A DNA stretch of 64,000 nucleotides from Pseudomonas sp. B21-015 (GCF_024749285.1 NZ_CP087196.1:4092001-4156000); one strand, 5' to 3'; shown: positions 6,314 to 14,583, counted from the stretch's first letter. The notes: generated from the sequence alone by a model not told the origin. A program made the numbers and translations.

Positions 6314-7557
6314 GCGACCAAAATAAAATCACTCTCTGCATCTATCACGGCAACTGCGCTGACGGGTTCGGCGCTGCCTGGGTTGTTCGCAAGGCCTTGG
6401 GCGCCGATATCGAATTCCACGCAGCCACGTACGGCCAACAACCGCCCGATGTAGCGGATAAAAACGTGATCATCGTCGACTTCTCGTATCCCTACGAAAC
6501 GCTTGTCGAAATCGCTGACCAAGCTGCATCGGTGCTGATCCTCGATCATCACAAAACGGCGCAAGAAGACCTTAAAGGGGTGTTTGCCGCTGGCGAGAAC
6601 TATGAACAGTTCAACCGCGAATGTAAGGCCGAATGCTTAATCTGCAACGCACCTCATATCGGACAGCATTTCGACATGACCCGTAGCGGTGCCGGCCTCA
6701 CTTGGGACTTCTTCTTCCCCGGCCAGCCGCGCCCGCAGCTGATCAACCACATTGAAGACCGCGATCTTTGGCAATTCAAACTGCGCGGCACCCGCGAGAT
6801 CATGGCGGACCTGTTCAGTTACCCGCAGGACTTCGCGATTTGGGACCGTCTCTTCGCCGATGACATCAACGCACTGCGCCTCGACGGTGTGGCCATCAAT
6901 CGCCAGCATCAAAAGACCGTAGCCGACCTGGTGCACGCCACCAAACGCCGCATGCTCATCGGCGGCCACGACGTACCTGTCGCAAACCTTCCATTCATGT
7001 TTGCGAGCGATGCCGGGGCTGTTATGGCTGAAGGCGAACTCTTCGCCGCCTCTTACTTCGATACTCCTGATGGCCGAAGCTTTAGCCTGCGCAGCACAGA
7101 CGCCGGCATGGACGTGTCCGAGGTTGCCAAACAGTACGGTGGTGGTGGACACCGCAATGCCGCAGGGTTTCGGGTGGCTCTCGATCATGCTCTGGCATAT
7201 CCCACAGCCCAGCCCGAGAACGAAGCAATTCTGCAGCAGCTGGACAACCTCGCATGGATACTCGCCGAAGGCGTACTGATACTAAAAGAAGAAAACCCCG
7301 GCGCCGCCGATTGGTTCGCCGAAGCCGAAGCCGCAGTGAATGCTCTCCCACTTCCACCACCAGATCCCTCCACTGCTGCAATTGCTTTCGCACTGGACAA
7401 CACATCCAGCGATCACGACGGCATGGAGTTCCTTCGATGCTGGAACGAAGGCGACTTCGACACAATTCGGGACCAGTGGCCTGAAGCTCCCGAAGAAGTG
7501 TTCATTGGTGCTGATCCGCTGTATTGCAAGAAAGCTGATAGCCAGGAGATCAACTAA
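6310..7557 (+). CDS. DHH/DHHA1 family phosphoesterase with C-terminal extension
   Basis: The 415-residue protein has the DHH superfamily motifs in order: HGNCADGF (D18), VIIVDFS (D57), LDHH (79-81), HIEDRDLW (148-154) and the DHHA1 loop GGGGHRNAAGF (277-287). Relatives degrade short RNA oligonucleotides or cyclic dinucleotides using manganese. An insert at residues 101-120 carries Cys105, Cys109, Cys112 and His116/His120 and could bind zinc. The last 110 residues (from about 305) are acidic and not part of the family core. The stop overlaps the methyltransferase start (TAATG). The phage may use it for nucleotide recycling or against a nucleotide-signal defence; the latter is speculation. Confidence 0.82.
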   Translation: MSDQNKITLCIYHGNCADGFGAAWVVRKALGADIEFHAATYGQQPPDVADKNVIIVDFSYPYETLVEIADQAASVLILDHHKTAQEDLKGVFAAGENYEQFNRECKAECLICNAPHIGQHFDMTRSGAGLTWDFFFPGQPRPQLINHIEDRDLWQFKLRGTREIMADLFSYPQDFAIWDRLFADDINALRLDGVAINRQHQKTVADLVHATKRRMLIGGHDVPVANLPFMFASDAGAVMAEGELFAASYFDTPDGRSFSLRSTDAGMDVSEVAKQYGGGGHRNAAGFRVALDHALAYPTAQPENEAILQQLDNLAWILAEGVLILKEENPGAADWFAEAEAAVNALPLPPPDPSTAAIAFALDNTSSDHDGMEFLRCWNEGDFDTIRDQWPEAPEEVFIGADPLYCKKADSQEIN

Positions 7558-9509
7558 TGACCTCCTTTAAAAAACACCCCTTCGACTTCAAAACCCAATA
7601 CGGACTTGGCTTCAGTGCTCAGGACGAAGAAATCGTTGTCGACTTTTTCTGTGGTGGCGGGGGCGCCGGTACCGGTCTGGAAATGGGACTGGGCCGCGCG
7701 GTGAATGTCGCGAAGAACCACAGCGCTCAAGCTATCAGCATGCACACGGTGAATCACCCGGGCGCTGTGCACTACACCACCGACGTGTTCGACGGCGATC
7801 CGGATACCGAGTGCGGCGGCAACGCTGTTGGCTGGTTTCATATGTCACCAGACTGCACGCACCACAGCCAGGCCGCTGGCGGCCAACCGCGCAAGCGGGA
7901 GATTCGCAACCTGTCGTGGATCGGCCTCAAGTGGGCAGGCAAGAAGAAGCCCCGCGTCATCAGCTTGGAGAACGTGAAACAGATCCTTCAGTGGGGACCG
8001 CTGATCGCGAAACGCTGCAAAGCCACGGGCCGCGTCGTGAAGTTGGGCGGCGGCGTCGCTGCACCTGGTGAGGTGGTTCCGGTCCACCAGCAGTTTCTGG
8101 TGCCAAACCCGACGCGACGCGGCCAGACTTGGGCCGTGTTCGTTGCCGAACTTCAGCGTCTGGGCTACGCCGTTGAGTGGCGAGTATTGAAGGCCTGCGA
8201 CTTCGGCGCACCGACCAGCCGTGAACGCCTGTTCATGATTGCTCGCTGCGACGGGCAGCCGATCGTCTGGCCTGCCCCAACCCATGCGAAGCACCCAGTG
8301 AAGGGCCAGCAGAAATGGCGCACCGCCGCCGAGTGCATTGACTGGACGATCCCGAGCAAAAGTATTTTCGACCGACCAAAGCCTCTGGCACCAGCTACCC
8401 TGCGCCGGATCGCCAAGGGCATGAAGAAGTTCGTCATTGATGCCGCGGACCCATTCATCGTACCGATCGCGAACTGGTCTGGCGAAAGCGTGCAGTCAGC
8501 CCACGATCCACTGCGCACCGTGACCTCTTGGCCACGCGGCGGTTCGTTCGCAGTGGCCAGCCCGATCATCGCGCCTGCCACGCACCAGGGCAGCGATCGG
8601 ATCAACGACCCAAGCGAGCCTCTGCCAACTGTCACCTGCGCTAACCGCGGCGAACTGACACTTTCAACTGCCACGCTTGTACAACTGGGCAATGGTGACA
8701 AACCAGGATCTGCCCCACGCACTGCCGATCAGCACGAACCGCTCGGCACCATAATGGCTTCCGGTGGAAAATACGGCGTGGCCGCTGCTCACCTGGTGAA
8801 GTTCCGGTTTGCTGATGAGGGGAAAGCGCTAAACGAGCCGCTGCCGACCATCACCAGCGGCGGCAACTACCAGCGTCCGGCCGGGGCGGCCCACGCAATG
8901 GGTATCTCGACAATATTCATGGCCCAGATGAATGGTGGCTTCAACGCCACCTACGCCAAGAGCATCACCGCCCCGATGACTACCGTGACCAACACCGGCA
9001 GCCAACAGCAGCTGGTAACAGCGAACCTGGCAACACTGCGTAAAAACTGCATCGGCCGCGGGATGGAAGAGCCAGTACCGACAATGACTGCCGGTGCTGA
9101 ACACCACGCACTAATCCAGTACACGCTCTCCCCAGAGCATGAAGAAGGCGCGCTGCGGGTCGCGGCCTTCCTGATCAGCTACTACGGCACCGAGAACGTG
9201 AGCGGCGCCGGTGTGCCAGCACCAACGATCACCACCAAGGATCGCCTGGCACTGGTCACCGTGACGATCAAAGGTACGCCATACGTGATCGTCGACATCT
9301 GCTTGCGCATGCTGCAACCGGCCGAGCTGTACAAGGCTCAGGGCTTCCCGGCCGACTACATCATCAGCTACGGCGCCGACGGCAAGCCGTTCACTAAGAC
9401 TCAACAGGTCCACATGTGCGGCAACAGTGTCAGTCCCCCGCCGATGGCGGCGCTAGCCCGGGCGAATGATCCATGGCGGCAAGCGGAAGTGCTGAAGGAG
9501 GCCGCATGA
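7557..9509 (+). CDS. Phage C5 DNA cytosine methyltransferase with a repeated insert
   Basis: The 650-residue protein carries C5-methyltransferase motifs: I (DFFCGGGGAGTGLE, 29-42), IV (MSPDCTHHSQA, catalytic Cys100), VI (SLENVKQI, 136-143), VIII-like (GAPTSRERLFMIA, 217-229), IX-X (LQPAELYKAQGFPADY and HMCGNSVSPPP, 586-629). Motif IV reads PDC rather than the usual PPC. Residues 310-570, where the target recognition domain belongs, hold about seven copies of a P-L-x-T-[VI]-[TM] phrase spaced 33-48 residues apart. At 650 residues it is well above the usual 330-450. No restriction partner is visible, so protection of phage DNA is the likely role. Confidence 0.88.
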   Translation: MTSFKKHPFDFKTQYGLGFSAQDEEIVVDFFCGGGGAGTGLEMGLGRAVNVAKNHSAQAISMHTVNHPGAVHYTTDVFDGDPDTECGGNAVGWFHMSPDCTHHSQAAGGQPRKREIRNLSWIGLKWAGKKKPRVISLENVKQILQWGPLIAKRCKATGRVVKLGGGVAAPGEVVPVHQQFLVPNPTRRGQTWAVFVAELQRLGYAVEWRVLKACDFGAPTSRERLFMIARCDGQPIVWPAPTHAKHPVKGQQKWRTAAECIDWTIPSKSIFDRPKPLAPATLRRIAKGMKKFVIDAADPFIVPIANWSGESVQSAHDPLRTVTSWPRGGSFAVASPIIAPATHQGSDRINDPSEPLPTVTCANRGELTLSTATLVQLGNGDKPGSAPRTADQHEPLGTIMASGGKYGVAAAHLVKFRFADEGKALNEPLPTITSGGNYQRPAGAAHAMGISTIFMAQMNGGFNATYAKSITAPMTTVTNTGSQQQLVTANLATLRKNCIGRGMEEPVPTMTAGAEHHALIQYTLSPEHEEGALRVAAFLISYYGTENVSGAGVPAPTITTKDRLALVTVTIKGTPYVIVDICLRMLQPAELYKAQGFPADYIISYGADGKPFTKTQQVHMCGNSVSPPPMAALARANDPWRQAEVLKEAA

Positions 9510-9679
9510 CAGCCCTTCGTCGAACAGTCCGACTCCGACGCGGCCAAATGCCGCCCCTTGATTTACAAACCATCTGCGACAAATGCAACAAGTCGCGGGC
9601 ACATGGCAACCATCAGAAATGCAGCAAGCAGCGCCAGGACGAAGGCATCGAGCGGCGTGCCAAGGAAATCAATCCATGA
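9506..9679 (+). CDS. Small cysteine-containing phage protein
   Basis: The 57-residue basic protein starts MTALRRTVRLRRGQMPPLDL and contains C-x2-C-x12-C with nearby His residues (CDKCNKSRAHGNHQKC), which could hold zinc. It overlaps the methyltransferase stop (ATGA) and the start of the next gene (ATGA), so it is locked into the operon. No family is recognised. Confidence 0.6.
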   Translation: MTALRRTVRLRRGQMPPLDLQTICDKCNKSRAHGNHQKCSKQRQDEGIERRAKEINP

Positions 9680-9951
9680 ACACAGCCTTCATCCTGATGG
9701 CGCAATACAATGGCCGGGCCATCATCCCTCTGGACCAGGTGTGCAAGGACTACTTCACTCACCTAACCACCGAAATGTTCCAGCGCAAGGTGCTGGCCGG
9801 CCAGATAAAAATCCCGATCACTCGCTTGGAGCCCAGCCAGAAAAGCGCCAAAGGCATCCACATCACAGACCTGGCGGCCTACCTCGACTTGCAACGGGAA
9901 GCCGCAGTCAAGGAATGCAACCAGCTCAACGGCTTAAAACGCGCCTCTTAA
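9676..9951 (+). CDS. PrtN-family (pyocin activator-like) protein, second copy; possible excisionase
   Basis: The 91-residue protein starts MNTAFILMAQYNGRAIIPLD, matching the PrtN N-terminus closely. It continues with YFTHLTTEMFQRKVLAGQI and the signature GIHITDLAAYLDLQREAA. It is the last gene of the rightward operon and runs 26 bases into the end of the convergent integrase gene. A small winged-helix protein placed at the integrase end of a phage suggests a recombination directionality role. Established PrtN proteins activate pyocin transcription, so either role is open. Confidence 0.82.
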   Translation: MNTAFILMAQYNGRAIIPLDQVCKDYFTHLTTEMFQRKVLAGQIKIPITRLEPSQKSAKGIHITDLAAYLDLQREAAVKECNQLNGLKRAS

Positions 9952-11077
9952 GCCACTTCATTGATGCGGCGCCCAGTTGCACGGGCGCCTTCAATATCTT
10001 GTCATGCCACTCCCAGCCAGCGTATCGATCCCCTCTGCCACGCAGATGGGTATAGCGCCTCAGCGAGTTCCAGTCTCGGTGTCCTGAAACACTCGCTACA
10101 CGTGGAATATCCCAGTCCATTTCAAACAAACGACTAACACCGTCGTGCCTCAGATCGTGGAAGTGCAAGTCTTCAATATTTGAAAACTTGCAGGCTTTCG
10201 CCCAGGACGTAGAAATAGACTCAGGGCTATACGGGAATATATCGTCGCCAGCTTTGGGCATTGTCTGAAGTATCTTCCACGCCTCATCCGGCAAGTAACA
10301 CCAAACATCGTTGCCGATCTTCTGGCCAGGATTCTTCATATCCCGGACCATTACCCGCTGACCGGCCTCATCAATATCAGCCCAGCGAATGCGCGTGATC
10401 TCATCGAGTCGCCGCGTGGAAAAGATTGCGAAACCCACAACCTTGAGCATATTGATCGAACTACGCCGACGCCCCTGCATTTCCTCGTAGTAACCCAGTA
10501 TCTTTTCCAGCTCAACCAACGACGGACGACGATCCCGCTCCCGGCTCTTCATGTTGTAACCGAGTTTGCGCAGTACCTTACGTGCATCACCCATTGCATG
10601 CGGATCAACTTGATACCCCCACGCGGGCCGGGCAATTGATAACACTGCACCAAGGTGGGCAAGATCATTGCCGGCAGTCTGAGGCTGCACCCCGCCACCT
10701 TCTTTACTCATACGCCAAAGTGCGTAGTCCACCAACTGCTGACTGTTCAGTTCAGAGTCAACCAACTTACCAAAGTCTGTTTCCGCAATGGCGTTCAACG
10801 TGGCCTTCTTGGTTTTCCCCAACGGCCGGGCTTTCTCCATTTCATCCAGGTAGCGGGTGATCATGTCCTTGACTGTGATGCCCGTTCGGTTCGCCCGCTC
10901 AATTGCTCCCGGCTCATCCAACTCCGCACCGCGCTTTCGCGCCCAAGCCTGAGCCGCCTGTTTTCGGGCGAAGGTCTGGCTCTCTTGGTAGACTTGCATT
11001 CCGTTGCGCTTGATGCGGATCTGAGCCGTGTAACTCACAGTCCCATCCGCCAGTTTTCTTGCCCTGATAGTCGCCAT
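9926..11077 (-). CDS. Tyrosine-type phage integrase
   Basis: The 383-residue site-specific recombinase has an N-terminal arm-binding region (MATIRARKLADGTVSYTAQI), a SAM-like core-binding domain (about 68-160) and the catalytic domain. Active-site residues are visible: Arg223 in STRRLDE, Lys248, His307 and Arg310 in HDLRH, His333 in SGH, and Tyr342 in RRYTHL. ATG 11077 was preferred to the upstream ATG 11122 because it gives the usual N-terminus (MATIRxR). It reads away from dusA, with repeats in the 100-base gap that could be arm or regulatory sites. Its 3' end overlaps the PrtN-like gene. Confidence 0.9.
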   Translation of the reverse strand: MATIRARKLADGTVSYTAQIRIKRNGMQVYQESQTFARKQAAQAWARKRGAELDEPGAIERANRTGITVKDMITRYLDEMEKARPLGKTKKATLNAIAETDFGKLVDSELNSQQLVDYALWRMSKEGGGVQPQTAGNDLAHLGAVLSIARPAWGYQVDPHAMGDARKVLRKLGYNMKSRERDRRPSLVELEKILGYYEEMQGRRRSSINMLKVVGFAIFSTRRLDEITRIRWADIDEAGQRVMVRDMKNPGQKIGNDVWCYLPDEAWKILQTMPKAGDDIFPYSPESISTSWAKACKFSNIEDLHFHDLRHDGVSRLFEMDWDIPRVASVSGHRDWNSLRRYTHLRGRGDRYAGWEWHDKILKAPVQLGAASMKWLKRRVLSR

Positions 11078-11083
11078 GTCGAA

Positions 11084-11190
11084 AGTGGTACGCGTCAGTT
11101 TTGAAGTGGTACATCGTACCACCGATACTTAAAAAACGCCCGAAAACACCCTAAAACACGCTGAAAACACGTAGAGCAAAATGGTACATA
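11084..11190. promoter_or_regulatory. Integrase-dusA junction with phased direct repeats (candidate attachment-side sites)
   Basis: Four AAAACRC units start at 11133, 11143, 11153 and 11164, about one helical turn apart. AGTGGTAC occurs at 11084 and 11105, TGGTACAT at 11107 and again at 11182 over the dusA start, and GGTACATCGTACC is an imperfect palindrome. Such arrays commonly bind integrase or excisionase arms. They could equally control the integrase promoter. The core crossover point cannot be set without the left end. Confidence 0.5.
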
Positions 11191-12191
11191 ACACCCACTC
11201 CAGACCAGCAAACTCAAGCCCTGCGCTATCTAGACGGTTCAGTGTTGCGCCGATGATGGATTGGACCGACCGCCACTGCCGCTTTTTCCTACGCCTACTC
11301 TCCAAACACGCCCTCCTCTACACCGAAATGGTCACCACCGGCGCGCTCCTCAACGGCGACCATGACCGTTTCCTGCGTCACAACGAAGCCGAACACCCGC
11401 TAGCTCTCCAGCTCGGCGGCAGCGTTCCATTGGACCTGGCCGCCTGCGCACGCATGGCCCAGGATCACGGCTACGACGAGGTAAACCTGAACGTCGGCTG
11501 CCCGAGTGATCGGGTGCAGAACAATATGATCGGTGCGTGCCTGATGGGGCATCCGCAGTTGGTGGCCGATTGTGTGAAGGCGATGCGGGATGCGGTGTCG
11601 ATTCCGGTGACGGTGAAACATCGGATCGGGATTAACGGGCGGGACAGTTACGAGCAGTTGTGTGATTTCGTCGGCACGGTTCGGGATGCCGGGTGCACGA
11701 GTTTTACGGTGCATGCGCGGATTGCGATTCTGGAGGGGTTGTCGCCGAAGGAGAACCGCGACATTCCGCCCTTGCGCTATGACGTGGCGGCGCGGTTGAA
11801 GGCGGACTTTCCGGAGTTGGAGATTATCCTCAACGGCGGGATCAAGACGCTGGAGGCTTGTCACGAGCATCTGCAGACGTTTGACGGTGTGATGCTGGGC
11901 CGTGAGGCGTATCACAACCCTTATGTGATGGCTGAGGTGGATCAGCAGTTGTTCGGCAGCACGGCGCCGGTGATCAGCCGGGCGGAGGCGCTGGCGCAGT
12001 TGCGGCCTTATATCGCCGAGCATTTGCTGGCGGGTGGCGCGATGCACCACATCACTCGGCATGTGCTGGGGTTGGGCACCGGGTTTCCGGGGGCGCGGAA
12101 GTTTCGGCAGTTGTTGTCGGTGGATATTCACAAGGCTAAAGAGCCTTTGGCGTTGCTGGATCAGGCGGCGGAGTTGTTGGAAGGGCGTTAA
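11181..12191 (+). CDS. dusA: tRNA-dihydrouridine(20/20a) synthase DusA
   Basis: The 336-residue flavoenzyme reduces uridine 20/20a in tRNA D-loops. Family marks are VAPMMDWTDRHCR (residues 22-34), the FMN-barrel segment LQLGGSVP, NLNVGCPSDRVQ with the catalytic Cys, and VTVKHRIG, all at the expected places. The integrated element lies directly upstream, so the present promoter and perhaps the first codons come from the element. The start at ATG 11181 is the only one that gives full length. Codon choice changes visibly near base 11530 from C-ending to G-ending codons, which I note but cannot explain. Confidence 0.95.
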   Translation: MVHNTHSRPANSSPALSRRFSVAPMMDWTDRHCRFFLRLLSKHALLYTEMVTTGALLNGDHDRFLRHNEAEHPLALQLGGSVPLDLAACARMAQDHGYDEVNLNVGCPSDRVQNNMIGACLMGHPQLVADCVKAMRDAVSIPVTVKHRIGINGRDSYEQLCDFVGTVRDAGCTSFTVHARIAILEGLSPKENRDIPPLRYDVAARLKADFPELEIILNGGIKTLEACHEHLQTFDGVMLGREAYHNPYVMAEVDQQLFGSTAPVISRAEALAQLRPYIAEHLLAGGAMHHITRHVLGLGTGFPGARKFRQLLSVDIHKAKEPLALLDQAAELLEGR

Positions 12192-12369
12192 TGGTCAGTT
12201 GCTTTGAACCTGCCCCCCATTTCAGCATCGTATCTACCAACACCACGCCCCACCTTTCAAACATCCATTTTCAGGATGTTGCCGCTGGGGCCATCGATAC
12301 GTACATGCACCCTTGAGTGGCTGTCAGCGCTCGGGTAATGTCATTAGACCCATAGGACAGAGCACGCCC

Positions 12370-13296
12370 ATGACTTCCAAGCTGGAACAACTCAAACAAA
12401 TGACCACCGTGGTTGCCGACACCGGCGACTTCGAAGCTATCGCTCGCGTTAAACCCGTGGACGCTACCACCAACCCTTCCCTGCTGCTCAAAGCGGCGGC
12501 CATTCCGGGTTATGCCGAGTTGCTGAACGCTTGCGTCAGTGACTGCAAGGGCGATGTGGGCCTGGCCAGTGACCGTTTTGGCGTTGCGGTGGGGCAAGAG
12601 ATTCTGAAAGTGATTCCTGGCCGTATTTCCACTGAGGTGGATGCACGCCTGTCGTTCGACACTGACGCCGTATTGAAGCGCGCGCACCGTCTGATCGACC
12701 TGTACGAAAAGGCCGGCGTTGGCCGTGACCGTGTGCTGATCAAGATCGCTTCCACCTGGGAAGGTATCCGCGCTGCCGAGAAGCTGGAAAAAGAAGGTAT
12801 CCAGACCAACCTGACCTTGCTGTTCTCTTTCGCTCAGGCGGCGGCGTGTGCTGACGCCGGGGTTTTCCTGATTTCGCCGTTCGTGGGTCGTATCTACGAT
12901 TGGTACAAGAAGGCCAACGGCAACGACTACACCGGCGCGGGTGATCCGGGCGTGCAGTCGGTGACGCGCATCTACAACTACTACAAGGCCAATGACTACA
13001 AGACGGTGGTCATGGGCGCGAGCTTCCGTAATCTGAATCAGATCGAGCAGTTGGCCGGTTGTGATCGGTTGACCATCAGCCCGGATCTGCTGGAGAAGCT
13101 GGCGGCGGATACTGGCAAGCTGGAGCGTAAATTGGCGCCGGGGCATGCCGGTGAGGCGCGTCTGAGCTTGAATGAAGCGCAGTTCCGCTGGCTGTCCAAC
13201 GAGGATGCCATGGCGACCGAGAAGCTGGCTGAGGGGATTCGTCAGTTCGCTCGGGATCAGGAGAAGCTTGAGGCGTTGTTGCAGGCCAAGCTGTGA
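12370..13296 (+). CDS. tal: Transaldolase (TalB type)
   Basis: The 308-residue enzyme of the pentose phosphate pathway transfers a dihydroxyacetone unit between sedoheptulose-7-P and glyceraldehyde-3-P. Diagnostic parts are VDATTNPSL near residue 33, the Schiff-base lysine in [10 protein letters not shown] (about 130), [11 protein letters not shown] and [14 protein letters not shown] 12370 gives the standard TalB length; the longer upstream frame does not look like coding sequence. A strong terminator follows 17 bases after the stop, so it is probably a single-gene unit. Confidence 0.97.
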   Translation: MTSKLEQLKQMTTVVADTGDFEAIARVKPVDATTNPSLLLKAAAIPGYAELLNACVSDCKGDVGLASDRFGVAVGQEILKVIPGRISTEVDARLSFDTDAVLKRAHRLIDLYEKAGVGRDRVLIKIASTWEGIRAAEKLEKEGIQTNLTLLFSFAQAAACADAGVFLISPFVGRIYDWYKKANGNDYTGAGDPGVQSVTRIYNYYKANDYKTVVMGASFRNLNQIEQLAGCDRLTISPDLLEKLAADTGKLERKLAPGHAGEARLSLNEAQFRWLSNEDAMATEKLAEGIRQFARDQEKLEALLQAKL

Positions 13297-13312
13297 TCTA
13301 GTTTGTAGTGTC

Positions 13313-13346
13313 AAAAAGGGCGAACCTTAGCGGGTTCGCCCTTTTT
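13313..13346 (+). terminator. Rho-independent terminator after tal
   Basis: The stem GGGCGAACC / GGTTCGCCC with a short loop is preceded by A5 and followed by T6, so it could work in both directions. Confidence 0.93.
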
Positions 13347-13410
13347 TGTGCGCGTTTGGTAGTGAGGATTGGGTTGGCTTCGCGCTGGCGGCCGTGGTGG
13401 GTGTACGGAC

Positions 13411-13433
13411 GCCTTCGCGGGCAAGCCCGCTTG
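13411..13433. repeat. REP sequence left of the IS110 element
   Basis: GCCTTCGCGGGCAAGCCCGC matches the common Pseudomonas REP type with a GCGGGCAAGCCCGC palindromic core. It directly abuts the left edge of the insertion sequence, and the usual tail after the core (TCCCACA) is missing here. Confidence 0.8.
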
Positions 13434-13449
13434 TATGGTAGGACTTGAA

Positions 13450-13524
13450 GGGAGGAGGAGGGACAAAGCCCGATTCTGACTGTTGACGCAGTACAGATCC
13501 GTGGGAGATTTCGCCCCTCCTCCT
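13450..13524 (+). ncRNA. Candidate IS110 bridge RNA region
   Basis: GGAGGAGG (13451-13458) can pair with CCTCCTCC (13516-13523), closing a roughly 60-base internal part that itself holds a small hairpin (ACTG / CAGT near 13479-13492). IS110-group elements express a structured guide RNA from the left non-coding end upstream of the transposase (established knowledge). Position and fold agree, but the guide loops were not resolved. Confidence 0.4.
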
Positions 13525-13635
13525 TTCACCCAAGCGCCGATAAAGAATGCATCTGGCTAGACCGACGATAGGAACAAGCCTGCGCCTCTGAGTGAGCCCT
13601 TCAAGTGTTCAAAACCATATCCCGGAGGAAATACA

Positions 13636-14583
13636 ATGGCAATGCCGGTTTCTGTCACACAGCCGATCGTAGGCGTGGATGTCGCCAAGAACGAACTGGT
13701 GATCTATCGCGCCGAACTTGACCTGCTTGAAGAGATTCCCAACAACAAAGCAGCCATCAAGACGTGGTTGAAGGCCTTGCCAGGGACAGTCGCGGTAGCT
13801 ATTGAATCGACCAATATCTATCACCTGGAGTTCGCTGATCTGGCCTATGAGGCCGGCTGCACGATTTACATGGTGGGTGGCTATGAGCTCAGCCATTACC
13901 GCAAAGGGGTGAATGTCCGTGCCAAAACCGACGCGCTGGATGCCAGGCTGCTCGCTCGCTATCTGAAGAACGAAGGTGATGATCTTCATCCATGGACCCC
14001 GCCATCACCGCTGTACCGCCAGCTCCTGAGCCTCTTCCGTCGTCGCGCAGCCTTGGTTCAGGCGCGGGTCGGCCTGGTGCAAAGCTGGGCGAATGAGCCA
14101 CTGTTGAAGACAGCTTTTGCCGAGCAAGTGAAATCCATGCAGCAGCTTGAGGCGCTGGTCGAAAAGACGATTAATAATCATCTGAAGGAAGCCGGCTTGC
14201 TCGGTCAGTTGAAGCGTTGCGTGAAAGTTGAAGGCATTGGATTTTTGACCGGAGCCCGCTTGCTCACGGCGTTTCAGCGGGGCGACTTCAGAAACGCGGA
14301 TGCCTTTATTGCCTTCCTGGGAATGGATCTGCGCGTGTCGAAGTCAGGACAAAAGGATGGTCGTCGGAGTCTGACCAAGCGAGGTGACCCGGAAGCCCGC
14401 CGGCTTTTGCACAATGCAGCCATGTCGGCCAGCCGTACGCCTGCCTGGAAAGGCTTTTACGAAGAGCAAAGAGCTCGGGGCTTCAGCACCACTCAGGCGC
14501 TGGTGATACTGGCTCGCAAGCTTGCTCGGATCGTATTCGCTCTGCTGAAAGGGCAGAGCGAATACCAACCAAAAGCCGGTTGA
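13636..14583 (+). CDS. IS110-family DEDD transposase
   Basis: The 315-residue transposase has the RuvC-like N-terminal half with the acidic tetrad Asp15 (VGVDVAKNEL), Glu57 (VAIESTN), Asp99 and Asp102 (AKTDALDAR). The C-terminal Tnp half holds GIGFLTGARLL (helix-hairpin-helix-like, about 200-210) and DLRVSKSGQ, with a candidate catalytic Ser at 235 or 237. A strong ribosome-binding site (CCCGGAGGAAAT) precedes ATG 13636. The frame is intact, so the element may be active. It lies between tal and hsbA. Confidence 0.93.
   Translation: MAMPVSVTQPIVGVDVAKNELVIYRAELDLLEEIPNNKAAIKTWLKALPGTVAVAIESTNIYHLEFADLAYEAGCTIYMVGGYELSHYRKGVNVRAKTDALDARLLARYLKNEGDDLHPWTPPSPLYRQLLSLFRRRAALVQARVGLVQSWANEPLLKTAFAEQVKSMQQLEALVEKTINNHLKEAGLLGQLKRCVKVEGIGFLTGARLLTAFQRGDFRNADAFIAFLGMDLRVSKSGQKDGRRSLTKRGDPEARRLLHNAAMSASRTPAWKGFYEEQRARGFSTTQALVILARKLARIVFALLKGQSEYQPKAG

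Larger units (their letters stand above)
1..11180. mobile_element. Prophage or phage-like island arm integrated next to dusA (left part outside window)
   Basis: The stretch has a temperate-phage layout: leftward Cro-like, CII-like, zinc-finger and primase-polymerase genes, a divergent CI-like repressor, a rightward early operon with overlapping start and stop codons, and a convergent tyrosine integrase abutting the 5' end of dusA. No structural or lysis genes are seen, so they should lie left of base 1. Integration at dusA is a known habit of one group of integrases (established knowledge). The exact right boundary is not resolved because the left attachment site is outside the window. Confidence 0.85.

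Noticed and set aside
7557-9509. Restriction-modification system
   Set aside because: No endonuclease-like gene adjoins the methyltransferase, which fits a solitary phage enzyme.
9926-11122. Longer integrase start at ATG 11122
   Set aside because: The added 15 residues overlap the repeat-rich junction and do not resemble integrase N-termini. MATIRAR at 11077 does.
12260-12280. Hairpin AACATCC / GGATGTT between dusA and tal
   Set aside because: Short stem with no T-run. Not enough to call a terminator.
12271-13314. Long minus-strand frame opposite tal
   Set aside because: It is a shadow of a GC-rich, strongly codon-biased gene, and its protein has no recognisable motif.
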